A stretch of 64,000 nucleotides of DNA from Candidatus Poribacteria bacterium (lineage in GTDB: Bacteria > Poribacteria > WGA-4E > WGA-3G): NCBI GenBank assembly GCA_022821725.1, contig JAJEDB010000124.1, positions 1-64,000 on the forward strand, written 5' to 3'. This document shows, one piece after another, positions 19,829 through 29,539 of this stretch. The notes beneath the pieces are model-generated. The model was not told where the DNA came from. It worked only from the letters and a program-made list of their open reading frames with translations, and ran no database searches. The number at the start of each line of letters is the position of its first letter. The stretch's first letter is position 1. The position numbers were made by a program, and so were the translations under genes.

Positions 19829-22800
19829 CTACTTCAATATTACCATCTTACGGAGTGCGGACATAGTATCCGTTTCCAACTGGTAGAAATAAATTCCGCT
19901 TGCGACCCGTTCGCCAAGCGCGTTCCGACCGTCCCAATATGCTGCGCGTTCGCGATCGGTGTAATACCCTGCAGCTTGCTGCCCGAGCTGCAACGTCCGA
20001 ATCACAACCCCCTGAGCGTTGTAGATCGTTATCTTGACATCCGTATCCATCGCCAACTCATACGGAATCCAGGTCTCCGGGTTAAACGGATTCGGATAGT
20101 TCGCCAAGAGTTGCGTCTTCTCAGGACGCGCCGTCGCGAGAAGTTGCTGCAGGTAAACCAACGTTTTCAGGGTTGCCGGTGAACGATCGCTTGATGCGAC
20201 CAACAGATCGATCTGTGCTTGGAGTCGGTCTCTTTGGATGGCAGAGAACTTCCTACCGAGCAGTGCTGGCGCACCCGCGGCAGCCTTATCAAGGTTCTTA
20301 TTGACCTCCCTGACATCCTTGGCATCAACGCTGCCGTCTCCGTTGACATCGTACTTGGCAGCCGTGAGTTCCGATAAGACGGCGAGCAGGAGCATATCCA
20401 CATCCTTGTCGTCGACAGAACCGTCGCCATTGATGTCATACTTGCTTTTCCCCGCGGCGATTGTCGTTGACTTTTCGGGAGCCTCTGTGGGTGCCTTGAT
20501 ACTATTGCTCAGCACCATGTCACCCGGCATACCTAAGCCAGTCACAACGTTTCGGATACCAGAGCCGTTGAGGTTCGCAGATTGGACTCTGCCACGCGAG
20601 TTCGTCCAGTAGAGTTTACTGCGGATGGTGTCAACAGCAATACCCATCGGAACGGCTTGGATCGAGGCGAGTTGTTTCGCGTCGGAACCGTTGAGATTGA
20701 CGCTGTTGATGGTACCAGAACTCTCACCGGTTTTTGCTGTCCAGTAGAGTTTCCCATTCGCGATCGCGAGGCTTCCGGGAGTTCCGGGCATGGAATTGTC
20801 ATCCCAGAATGCTATTTGTTCGCCGCTTAGAGTTGGATCTATACGCCCGATTGGACCGCTTTCGTCAGATTGTGTGAAATATAGATTGTTGCCTGATAGC
20901 AATAGATCTATGAGGCGATTTGATGATCCCTGTATAACGTTTTGGATACGGGAGCCGTCGAGGTTCGCAGACTGGATTCTGCCGCGCGAGTTCGTCCAGT
21001 AGAGTTTACTGCGGATGGTGTCAACAGCAATACCCATCGGAACGGCTTGGATCGAGGCGAGTTGTTTCGCGTCGGAACCGTTGAGGTTGACGCTGTTGAT
21101 CGTGCCAGAACTCTCACCTGTCCGTTCCGTCCAATAGACCCTATCATCACCGATGGCGATGTTCATGGCACCTTCAACACCTAATATAAACGCTTGGACC
21201 TCTGCACCCACGAGCGCATAGATCTTGCCACTATCCACCCAGAGCATCGGCGGACGGTTCTGGGCATTGACCTGCACGACGGGATTGATCTCTCTGCTGC
21301 GAGGGGTGTCGTCTGTGACGCGAGGGGTGTCATCTGCCCCTGTGTTGGTTTCTGGGTCAGACGCGCCATTGACAGTAATGGTGAACGTGACGGTTTGCGT
21401 AACGCCTGCAGCCTTCACACGAACCGTGCTGGTGCCTCTCGCTAACGGGGTGTAAGGCGCACGGGCATATCCATTCCGATCCGTATCGACTGCGGTCGCA
21501 CGTCCGTTACCGCGCTGCGAAAGGCGTCCCTGTCCGGTTTGCAAGCGGAACGTGACTTTCACATCCTCAACGCCCCTTCCGTTGCCATCGAGAACCCGGA
21601 CGGATAGGGGTAGATCAAGCTGCGTATTCACTGTGCCGGTTCGGAAAACTTGACCGCTGATTTGGATGCTATCCGCGACGCCCGCGGTGCCTCTCGTCGT
21701 CGTCGGTTCAGAGGGGTCTCTTGTCGGCTCTCCGGTCACCGCGGGGACTGTGATTTGGGCGGGATCATATCCTCCTGTGGCACGCACAGTCAACGTGTGT
21801 GCACCCGTCGCCGTCGGTAATGTAACAATTGCCGAGGCCCTGCCACTTGAATCTGTCTGCCGAGATACGGAAGTCGCGCCCCCCGTTATGGTGATATTCA
21901 CAGCACTTTGTGCCGAACCGCCTCGGACGGCACGCACGGTAATCGGCTGCTGGTTGCCGGTCCGAGTGCCGAGCGTCACCTCCAGCGTGCCGGGAGCTGA
22001 TACCGTAACAGTTACTGTTCCTGTGTCAAATGTTCCGTTTGGATCGGTCGCAATAAGCGTATAATCCCCAGACGTGCTCGGCAGCGTAATCGATACAGCC
22101 GCGCCAGTGGTGACCGTCTGAGCCGTAGTCAAAGCCGTGCCGCTCAGCACAACCGATAAACCTGAAATAGGCGCATTCGTTGTCGTGAGCGCATTGACAG
22201 TTACCGACCGCGTCGTGCCTTCACCGGTGGTAGAGATCGTCAGCCGATTCCTTTGCTGCGGTGCTGGGGGCGGCGGCGGTGGACTTCCACCCTTGATATT
22301 GAAGACTACGTCATCAATAACACTATCAGTTATTGTAGGTGCAGTTTCAGTTGTAGCAGTGTCCAAAAGATGTGCGGTAACCCTCAGAGAATCTGAATCC
22401 TCGTTCGGATCGAAAAAGACAAAAGCTATGCCTTGTGTATCAGTCCGGACTGGTAGGCGTCCTCCAGGGGTTGCGGCGGCAGGAGTGGACGGATCATCCA
22501 ATGTCCCGTCGCTTGTTCTGAATTCAACATGCTGTTGAGGTAACGCATCTCCGTCCGCATTTACTGCTTTCACACTCAGTTCGTATTCTCCAGCGTGACC
22601 GCTAGCTTGACTACTTCTACTCTCAGGCTCAACCAATTGATTTCCGCCTGCAGCAGTGCCGGTATACGCACTAACGACTTTACTTTGCCCCACAGCACTA
22701 ATCGTAACATCCTGTTTCCTGTCAGTCCCAAGCTGGAAATCAACGTCGGCTTTACCCTCTGGATCGGTCCGCACATACAGTACCTTATCTGTAGCCTCTG

Positions 22801-23956
22801 TGAGTTCACCACCGCTAGAGTTAAGTCTCATCCTATTGTTAGACTCAACCAAGGTACCTGCATTACTGGAACCAAACACCAGATAGCCCCCAGCCCGGCC
22901 GCTACCTCTGACTTGAAACTTGACGACAACCCCAGGGACAGTCCCAGGAGTTGAAAGTCCGTCTGTTACCGTAGCCGTAAAGGCCCTGGTAGTCGGGGAT
23001 ATCTCCGCCGGAAGCGTATCATTAATCCGCCCGGGTGTATCCTTACTTCCAAGTATCACTGTAGCTGTACCAGGATCACCATCAGGATCACCAGGGTGAC
23101 CGACTATCAGTGTGGGGGTTCCAATAATATAAACACCTATTGTCTCGCGATCAGAATCTTTAACTTTCGCGGTCACCTGATAGGTCTTAGTCGCCTGCAG
23201 CAGCACATCCAAAGCACTTGATGTGCTCGCATCATTCAGAGCAGCCAAATCGCCCAACGCGCCTGCCGTAGTCTCTATCTGGGCCATCGCGTCATCGGGA
23301 ATAGTGGTATATGTAACGTCATAGTGACCGCCATCTCCGGTATGAATGCGTTCCCGATGAGCGGTACCAGCAAAAATCCCAGTTTTATATCCATTTCTTA
23401 GACCCAACAAGCTGATGGTAGTTGTGCTAGTGCCAGGTCCCTTCACGTAATAGGTGTACGTCGCGGACCATGATCCTGAAAAATCGTCATCAACATCAGG
23501 ATCGTCATAATCTGTAGCACTTATTTTAACCCATTGCGTGCCTTTAGCTGTGAATGTTATGCCGATGGCACCTGTAGCTGTGCCCGAGATAGTCTGAGTC
23601 CTGCCATCACGGGTATAGGTAAAGGAGGACCCGTTGGTAGTATCTGTGAGGTCGTCATCAACCTCTCTCAGGCTCACACTGGATAGTCCGTAAAAGTCAC
23701 CTGTTAGGGTAATGCCTGAACTTCTACTAATGGTAACAGTCTCTCTTACGTTGGTCTTATCAGGAGCGATGTCAATAGAAGTGATTGAAAGAGAATTGCC
23801 AATGTCTCGTACAGTGCTATCGACCGTGTTCACATGAGCTTCAGTCTGACCACTAGGCCTCGTTATAGCCTCAGCAACTCCCTGCACACCAAGCGCCAGC
23901 ACAAGCGTCATAAGCAGTCCGAGAAAGAGGTCCTGTGTAAAAAGTTTGGTTTTCAA
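19829..23956 (-). CDS. Large secreted multidomain protein: Ig-like repeats, YWTD/LDLR-like beta-propeller repeats, dockerin-type EF hands, FlgD/T9SS-like C-terminal domain
   Basis: KLYWTNSRGRIQSANLDGS, DINGDGSVDDKDVDMLLLAVL and DVNGDGSVDAKDV, C-terminal LLANYPNPFNPETWIPYELAMDTDVKITIYNAQGVVIRTL...MVILK. Probable TTG start at 23956 behind AGGAG; the ORF track extends to 24019. Confidence 0.85.
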   Translation of the reverse strand: MKTKLFTQDLFLGLLMTLVLALGVQGVAEAITRPSGQTEAHVNTVDSTVRDIGNSLSITSIDIAPDKTNVRETVTISRSSGITLTGDFYGLSSVSLREVDDDLTDTTNGSSFTYTRDGRTQTISGTATGAIGITFTAKGTQWVKISATDYDDPDVDDDFSGSWSATYTYYVKGPGTSTTTISLLGLRNGYKTGIFAGTAHRERIHTGDGGHYDVTYTTIPDDAMAQIETTAGALGDLAALNDASTSSALDVLLQATKTYQVTAKVKDSDRETIGVYIIGTPTLIVGHPGDPDGDPGTATVILGSKDTPGRINDTLPAEISPTTRAFTATVTDGLSTPGTVPGVVVKFQVRGSGRAGGYLVFGSSNAGTLVESNNRMRLNSSGGELTEATDKVLYVRTDPEGKADVDFQLGTDRKQDVTISAVGQSKVVSAYTGTAAGGNQLVEPESRSSQASGHAGEYELSVKAVNADGDALPQQHVEFRTSDGTLDDPSTPAAATPGGRLPVRTDTQGIAFVFFDPNEDSDSLRVTAHLLDTATTETAPTITDSVIDDVVFNIKGGSPPPPPPAPQQRNRLTISTTGEGTTRSVTVNALTTTNAPISGLSVVLSGTALTTAQTVTTGAAVSITLPSTSGDYTLIATDPNGTFDTGTVTVTVSAPGTLEVTLGTRTGNQQPITVRAVRGGSAQSAVNITITGGATSVSRQTDSSGRASAIVTLPTATGAHTLTVRATGGYDPAQITVPAVTGEPTRDPSEPTTTRGTAGVADSIQISGQVFRTGTVNTQLDLPLSVRVLDGNGRGVEDVKVTFRLQTGQGRLSQRGNGRATAVDTDRNGYARAPYTPLARGTSTVRVKAAGVTQTVTFTITVNGASDPETNTGADDTPRVTDDTPRSREINPVVQVNAQNRPPMLWVDSGKIYALVGAEVQAFILGVEGAMNIAIGDDRVYWTERTGESSGTINSVNLNGSDAKQLASIQAVPMGIAVDTIRSKLYWTNSRGRIQSANLDGSRIQNVIQGSSNRLIDLLLSGNNLYFTQSDESGPIGRIDPTLSGEQIAFWDDNSMPGTPGSLAIANGKLYWTAKTGESSGTINSVNLNGSDAKQLASIQAVPMGIAVDTIRSKLYWTNSRGRVQSANLNGSGIRNVVTGLGMPGDMVLSNSIKAPTEAPEKSTTIAAGKSKYDINGDGSVDDKDVDMLLLAVLSELTAAKYDVNGDGSVDAKDVREVNKNLDKAAAGAPALLGRKFSAIQRDRLQAQIDLLVASSDRSPATLKTLVYLQQLLATARPEKTQLLANYPNPFNPETWIPYELAMDTDVKITIYNAQGVVIRTLQLGQQAAGYYTDRERAAYWDGRNALGERVASGIYFYQLETDTMSALRKMVILK

Positions 23957-24427
23957 GGTAAAAATCTCCTTTTGCGTGTTTGTCCTCTGAAGTGTCACTT
24001 GGCACAACTTGGCATTCAACCCGTATCACGGGGTTGGGATAGGACTGGGGGCATAGTTATCGGTTATCGGTTGTCAGTTGTCGGAGTTAAGGGTTGTCGG
24101 TTGTCGGTTTTCAGTTTTCGGTGAAGAGGTGTGTGGGAGGGGTTTCCAACCCCGATCATCAACCAAACCCCTCTTGTAACCGATAACTGATAACTGAAAG
24201 GATTTTTTGTAAGAAAAATCCGAACCGAGAACCATTCCCTCCGAAAACTGACGACTGAAAGGGTTTTCGGAGAAAACCCGAACCGATAACCATTAACCCC
24301 CAGGTGATACGCCTATCCGCCAAGTAATCATAAAAACGAAAGCCGAGGCACATATAGCACCCCGGCTTCGTTTGGTTAAGGTTAGTTCAAACAAATTTTA
24401 TCCCTGAAATAACCTTTTTGTTTACTA

Positions 24428-27190
24428 CTACTCATTGGACGACTTCAATTCTCCCCACGTGGAGGTAAGTTTGCCGGCGGCACCGATATGCCCCTTGAGG
24501 CGGATACCGCGGGTCAGCGTCTGACGATTCCCATCGAGGGAGACGTCTTCAATTTGGTAGTAGTATACGATGTTTGGTTGAGCAGTCGTATCCGTGTAGG
24601 TATAGAACTGCTTCTCCGAAGTGGTTCCAGCACCGGGGACCATGGTAGCATTGATAACTTTGAACTCGCCATCCCGTTGCTGTGAACGCTTGATGAAGAA
24701 TCCAGCGTTGTTCAGCTCAGACTGCGTTGCCCAAGTAATCACGACTGCACCGGTTGCTTTGTCGCGTGCGGGACGGAAGTGTGAGAGTTCGACGGGTAGG
24801 GGTCCACCAGAATCGTGTCCTGGCGTTCCATCATCTTCGTCGTCCCCATAGTAGCTTTCCTGTCCGGTGACGAGATCGGTTGCAGAGGCGAGCTTCCATC
24901 CGTTGAGATCGGTTCCCATCATCATCGTGCCTGCGGTATCCATCTCATGTCGGATAAGCGAGCTGCGTCCATCCATGGGGAGTTCCCAATCTTCGTGGAG
25001 GTTGCCGGCGATGTCGCCAAAGTCAGCGATACGCCCTGTTTGCGGTGGGACTAACGTGATCCTGAAACCGTTGTAGCTGAGCAACTGATACCGGCGCGTC
25101 TGTCCGAGTTGTGCGCCGACGTTGATGATGCGGTCTTCCCGGATGTTATCGGACATGCGGGGTGCTGCCCATGCGACGACCAATGCGGATTGACCTTTGC
25201 CCATGTTGCCTTCATGCATACTGACATCGAGGGTGACACCACTGAGGCTCACCGTGATAGCGTTGCCGCCACCGAGGACATCGGCATCAATGGCATTGTC
25301 AATCACCATTTCCCAACCCTCAAGGCTGACTTCGCCTGTCGCCACGCTCGTGAGCTCGATCCACTGCGGGAGTCTCCCACTATCGGTAGCCACCATGATT
25401 TCAGTAATCTTGATGTCGTCTCCCATCGCAACAGGAGCGGGTGTCGGTGGGACTTCTTCTTCAACGACTACGTCTGCGACTGGGTTGATAGCGGAGGTGC
25501 CTGGGGAGCCGACAAAGAGTCCACCGGCTGCGTCCACGAAGTTTTGAGCAGGTAGCATTGACTGCGCCCAAGAACTTGCCATCGTGCCATCAGCATACGT
25601 GCCATCGGTAGCCATCGCACGTTCCATGGAGATCAGTCGGTCAGTCGGAACGATTTCTATGTCTATTGCCACGTTCTTTCCCTCGCCTGCCTCTCTCTCC
25701 TCAACGATCTTCCCTTCGGTTCGACCGCTTTGCCCTTTGCCGGCAATCGACCAGATGTTCGTCCCTTTATAGAGGGTGCTCACACGATCTTCAACCGTAC
25801 TTACATCGGGCAGGACTTCGTTGGCTTCATACAACATAATCTTATGGGTTTTATCGCCAAATTTGATGTCATCAGCAGTGGTGTTCGCAATCTCAATCCA
25901 CTGACGCTTTGCATCACCACCATCGGTTGCCCACATGATTTCAGTGATGACCAGTCCGGCATTTGGCGAAACGATGTCAATCGTGCCACCCCGGATGAGG
26001 AACCCCTCTAAGTTGACACCGAGATCTAACCCAGTCAGGTTATAGGTCTGGTCCTTGGCGTTCGTCCGACGGGCAATATCCGCTGAACCGTGCTTAGCAT
26101 CGCCAGGCCCTCTGACTTGGGAATCACCTGTTTTGGTAACAACCAAGTAGCCATTCGCGGGTACAATAACATCTTTAGGCAAGTTCTTCTCGGTACCAGA
26201 TTGTCCAACTTTCTTATTCGCATCCGAGTTGACTTTCACCGTGTACGCCATAGAGACTAAAGACTTCATGGCTGGCGAACTTGTATCTTCAAAGGACTTA
26301 ATCTTGATGACGATGTCGTTCTTGTTCTCATACTTCGGCTTGAGCGACACGAGATACTGATAAACGAGGTCGCTGGCCTCGGTAGAATTTGTCGCATCAG
26401 TCATAGTCCCTGCAAAGACAGGATCACCAGAGACTGTAGCGTTTGACGCGTCAATATGATCTTTCTTGAACTCTTTCGGCTTTTCACTCAGCGTAACTTT
26501 AAAACTAAAAGCATCGTGAGTGCCGGGACCTAATACAATCGCTGGTAGATCCTCAACCATAACGACTTTTGGATACATCATATCCCGTACTGCTACAACG
26601 TCAAATTGCAGGGATGCTTTATCATTTTTCCCAAGCGTGTCGTCACTTGTTCCCGCTTTTAACACATCGGCTGGATCCGCGTTTTGAGCAACACCCGCCG
26701 CGATGGTTACTAAAACAGTGGAATCTACGGCTATGGCACTCGGAAGCGCGACTGAGTACATTGCCCAAGGTATATTAGAATCGTCGCTACCATTACTTTG
26801 AGTAGCAGTAGCAGGATCAGCTGTAATGCCATCATTACCTATAGTAAGTGAAGATGTTTGCCCAGTTGCCTTATCAAAAACCATGATCTTAACATCTTCA
26901 GGGGCAAATAGAGTCGCTGGAACGACTGGCGGACCTGCAGCAGCATTACCACCGTCAAGGACCTTTTTATCGAAGACAACTTTAAGCATCGGTTGAGCAT
27001 TAGATGAGCCGGCTTCAAACTGATTATCTCCAGCGATCATACCATTTGGAGCATCAGTAGGATTAGCGAGCATGATAGTGGTTTTAAACTTGTCGCCCAG
27101 CACACCCCCCATTGCGGGTGTCACCACAAAAGCCAGCGCGAGAATTGTTATTAGACTTGTCAAGGAAAATGCCCATTTCTTAGACATCAT
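24428..27190 (-). CDS. Secreted lamin-tail-domain (LTD) protein with C-terminal TWG tail
   Basis: Signal peptide; two LTD-like segments (LVITEIMWATDGGDAKRQWIEIANTT; DIKITEIMVATDSGRLPQWIELTSVATG); tail AAGKLTSTWGELKSSNE. Confidence 0.8.
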   Translation of the reverse strand: MMSKKWAFSLTSLITILALAFVVTPAMGGVLGDKFKTTIMLANPTDAPNGMIAGDNQFEAGSSNAQPMLKVVFDKKVLDGGNAAAGPPVVPATLFAPEDVKIMVFDKATGQTSSLTIGNDGITADPATATQSNGSDDSNIPWAMYSVALPSAIAVDSTVLVTIAAGVAQNADPADVLKAGTSDDTLGKNDKASLQFDVVAVRDMMYPKVVMVEDLPAIVLGPGTHDAFSFKVTLSEKPKEFKKDHIDASNATVSGDPVFAGTMTDATNSTEASDLVYQYLVSLKPKYENKNDIVIKIKSFEDTSSPAMKSLVSMAYTVKVNSDANKKVGQSGTEKNLPKDVIVPANGYLVVTKTGDSQVRGPGDAKHGSADIARRTNAKDQTYNLTGLDLGVNLEGFLIRGGTIDIVSPNAGLVITEIMWATDGGDAKRQWIEIANTTADDIKFGDKTHKIMLYEANEVLPDVSTVEDRVSTLYKGTNIWSIAGKGQSGRTEGKIVEEREAGEGKNVAIDIEIVPTDRLISMERAMATDGTYADGTMASSWAQSMLPAQNFVDAAGGLFVGSPGTSAINPVADVVVEEEVPPTPAPVAMGDDIKITEIMVATDSGRLPQWIELTSVATGEVSLEGWEMVIDNAIDADVLGGGNAITVSLSGVTLDVSMHEGNMGKGQSALVVAWAAPRMSDNIREDRIINVGAQLGQTRRYQLLSYNGFRITLVPPQTGRIADFGDIAGNLHEDWELPMDGRSSLIRHEMDTAGTMMMGTDLNGWKLASATDLVTGQESYYGDDEDDGTPGHDSGGPLPVELSHFRPARDKATGAVVITWATQSELNNAGFFIKRSQQRDGEFKVINATMVPGAGTTSEKQFYTYTDTTAQPNIVYYYQIEDVSLDGNRQTLTRGIRLKGHIGAAGKLTSTWGELKSSNE

Positions 27191-27409
27191 TCGTTCTATC
27201 TCCTTGTTCTTATGGAATAAAATGTTTGATGGGTTGGGAGACCCAACCCCTACTTACCTAAAACCTTTTATAGTTGTCAGTTAAAGAGGCATCTGGGATG
27301 TCCAACATCTCTTGCGACCGATACCTGAAACCTGTTAACTGAAAACTATTTCAAAATCAAGAACGGATCCAGGGATTAATAAATCCATTCCTTATCTGAA
27401 CTTAACCTT

Positions 27410-27658
27410 TTATACCTTTTGTATGTTTCGCACACCTGAAGGTGTGCTATCGGTTGTGGATCGATGCGCTTCTAAAAGCGACTGTTTATGTGCGGAGATG
27501 AGTTCCTGTTCAAACTCTTGCCAAACTTCACTTTTCCGCCAACGAGACACATTGGAGGCAGATACCTCTAAGAGAGTGCTTATCTCACCGTCCGTTTTCC
27601 CGTTGAAAGACATCTCACACGCAGTCAAAATCGATTTTGTGTTCAAGCGGCGCATCAT
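27410..27658 (-). CDS. Small HTH (transposase/terminase-like) DNA-binding protein
   Basis: ACEMSFNGKTDGEISTLLEVSASNVSRWRKSEVWQEFEQEL. Confidence 0.55.
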   Translation of the reverse strand: MMRRLNTKSILTACEMSFNGKTDGEISTLLEVSASNVSRWRKSEVWQEFEQELISAHKQSLLEAHRSTTDSTPSGVRNIQKV

Positions 27659-28541
27659 GAATTCCTCGCGTAATTATGTAAAAATCTCGCGTTTCAACCT
27701 ATTACACGTTAATTATACACTATATAACGCCATTTGTCAAATTAAAATTACAAAAAAATGTTATTTTTCGTAAAAAAATTAATAATTCACAAAAAACTTG
27801 TATATATTTGATAAAAAACGTGAAATTATCGTAAAATTGCGTAAAATTGTATATGTTTGCGAAAAAAAGCTAAATTATCGCAAAGCCTATAAAATGGAGT
27901 TGGAATAATCACAGAGGCGTACAAATAGTTATTCAATACAACAAAATGACGACGACTTTCGTAGGGGTTGGGTTTCCCAACCCTTTCCTATATATTTACG
28001 ATGCTTCAACCTCCAACACCCCTTGTTTCTCCTGCCCTATATATTAAGGTATATAACCCGTTCGCGAAATTTATGACTACTGCGGGTGCCACAGATGCCT
28101 CAAAATTCTACCATTTTCCTTCCCAATGTAACAAAAGGTATACTTTGTGCGGTTCGGGAATCCCCTCCATTTCTTGGCTGCGTAAAATTTTCGTCCTTTT
28201 CTCTGCTTGAAGGGGTTCTCACCCCGATTTTCCCCCAGACGTGATAGGAAATTTCCCCAAACATCTGTGTCATCCGCGACGCGACGCGGTTCAGGCGCTC
28301 GCCAAAATACCGAGGCGGGGTGTGAAACTACGTTTCTCTTTATTGTCTACTGCCTCCTAAAACCGGGATGCGTGCTTTGGTGCCTCTCCGTGTTTTGTTT
28401 GTTGCGCGGGTATAGGTGTGTTTCAGGGGCGGTAGGGGATTTTTTGCTTGACAAAGGGAGTTGAGGTGTGTTAGACTCTCTGATAGAAGTTGGATGCGTG
28501 TGGCACTGGTGGTGCCTATGTGTCCGAAGGAGATTGTAGAC

Positions 28542-28799
28542 ATGGCTGAATCTATTATTCAAATCAGCGAACAACGCGGAGAACAACGCGGACATCAACA
28601 AGGCATCGAACAAGGTGCGCGGCAGACGAGTATTGAAAGCACGCTCGCCGTCCTTAACAAACGCTTCCCTGACGCTGAAGTGGAGACCCTCACGCCTGCC
28701 CTCGAAGCCATTGAAGACCTCAACCGTCTCAAGCACCTCAATCTTGAGGCCTCCTTCATAGAAACGTTTCATGCCTTCCAAGACCTCTTAGAAGCGTGA
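28542..28799 (+). pseudogene. C-terminal remnant of an Rpn-family protein
   Basis: EQRGEQRGHQQGIEQGARQTSIESTLAVLNKRFPDAEVETLTPALEAIEDLNRLKHLN aligns by eye to the C-terminus of 17559..18515; nuclease domain absent; TTGACA-18-TAGACT upstream (28448-28477). Confidence 0.7.
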
Positions 28800-29021
28800 T
28801 CCGCAAGAAAACGGGGCACCCGCGCGCTCCTCTCTGACGGGGGATGTTCAGTGAGAGACCCAAATGGCTTGAAAATGCGCTGTATCGCGCTGCCATAAGG
28901 GGAGCGCAGCCCTTTCCATGCACTCGGTTTCAGAGGCGGTGAACCTCCGCCGCGCCCGCCTGTTTTTGCTGCTTGCCCCATAGATGCCATTTACCCCTAT
29001 GATCGATATGTACCTCTAAAT

Positions 29022-29054
29022 GCCCCAGCATTTGCGTTGCTTTGGGGCGTTTTT
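29022..29054 (+). terminator. Rho-independent terminator
   Basis: GCCCCA...TGGGGC followed by GTTTTTT. Confidence 0.65.
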
Positions 29055-29094
29055 TATTGTTTGACATTGCAGATATATGGTATAATTTGCTAAA

Positions 29095-29505
29095 TTGAGA
29101 AAGGGAACAGAATGGCGGTTTTCGATACTGTTAGCAAAACACAAGCACATACCTGCATATCTTGGGAGCCTTGCGGTTTTAGGGAATTTAGTTTACGAAT
29201 CGGAACTGATCTCAAATATCATTCTGGAGGAAACCATGCAGCAATCTAATATTATCGAATACTGGACGGAGAAAGCAGCAGCGGAAGCACACCAACAGGG
29301 ACTCGAACAGGGCATGAAAGAACGCGCGCGTGAGGATATTCTTGAAGCCTTAGAACTTCAATTACAGCCGGATGCGGCACGCACTTTCAAGCCAGTATTA
29401 GAAACAATTGGGGACCCGCAACGCCTTAAGCAGTTGCTTCGCGCCGCAATCTTAGCGAACAGTCCAGAGGATTTCCGACGGGCTTTAGAAGCAAACGGAA
29501 AATAA
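29095..29505 (+). pseudogene. N-terminally truncated Rpn-family protein (second remnant)
   Basis: IPAYLGSLAVLGNLVYESELISNIILEETMQQSNIIEYWTEKAAAEAHQQGLEQG resembles SNLLVSQWVLSGLIHPHPAIGSFLSEVVMQESSVYQHLVETAAEERYQQGIEQG of the intact copy. Confidence 0.65.
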
Positions 29506-29539
29506 TCTGAAATTTATGGAAACGTGGAGGAATTCGGGG

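Noticed and set aside
21666-22538. Forward ORFs (21666..22064, 22137..22538) opposite the large secreted protein
   Set aside because: Val/Pro-rich translations are mirror artefacts of the Thr/Gly-rich Ig-like repeats on the reverse strand.
28347-28781. 144-aa reverse ORF over the Rpn remnant
   Set aside because: Antisense to a recognisable Rpn C-terminal coding segment; no domain.
29061-29086. TTGACA...TATAAT promoter before the second Rpn remnant
   Set aside because: Spacing is only 14 nt, too short for a standard sigma70 promoter; not listed as a feature.
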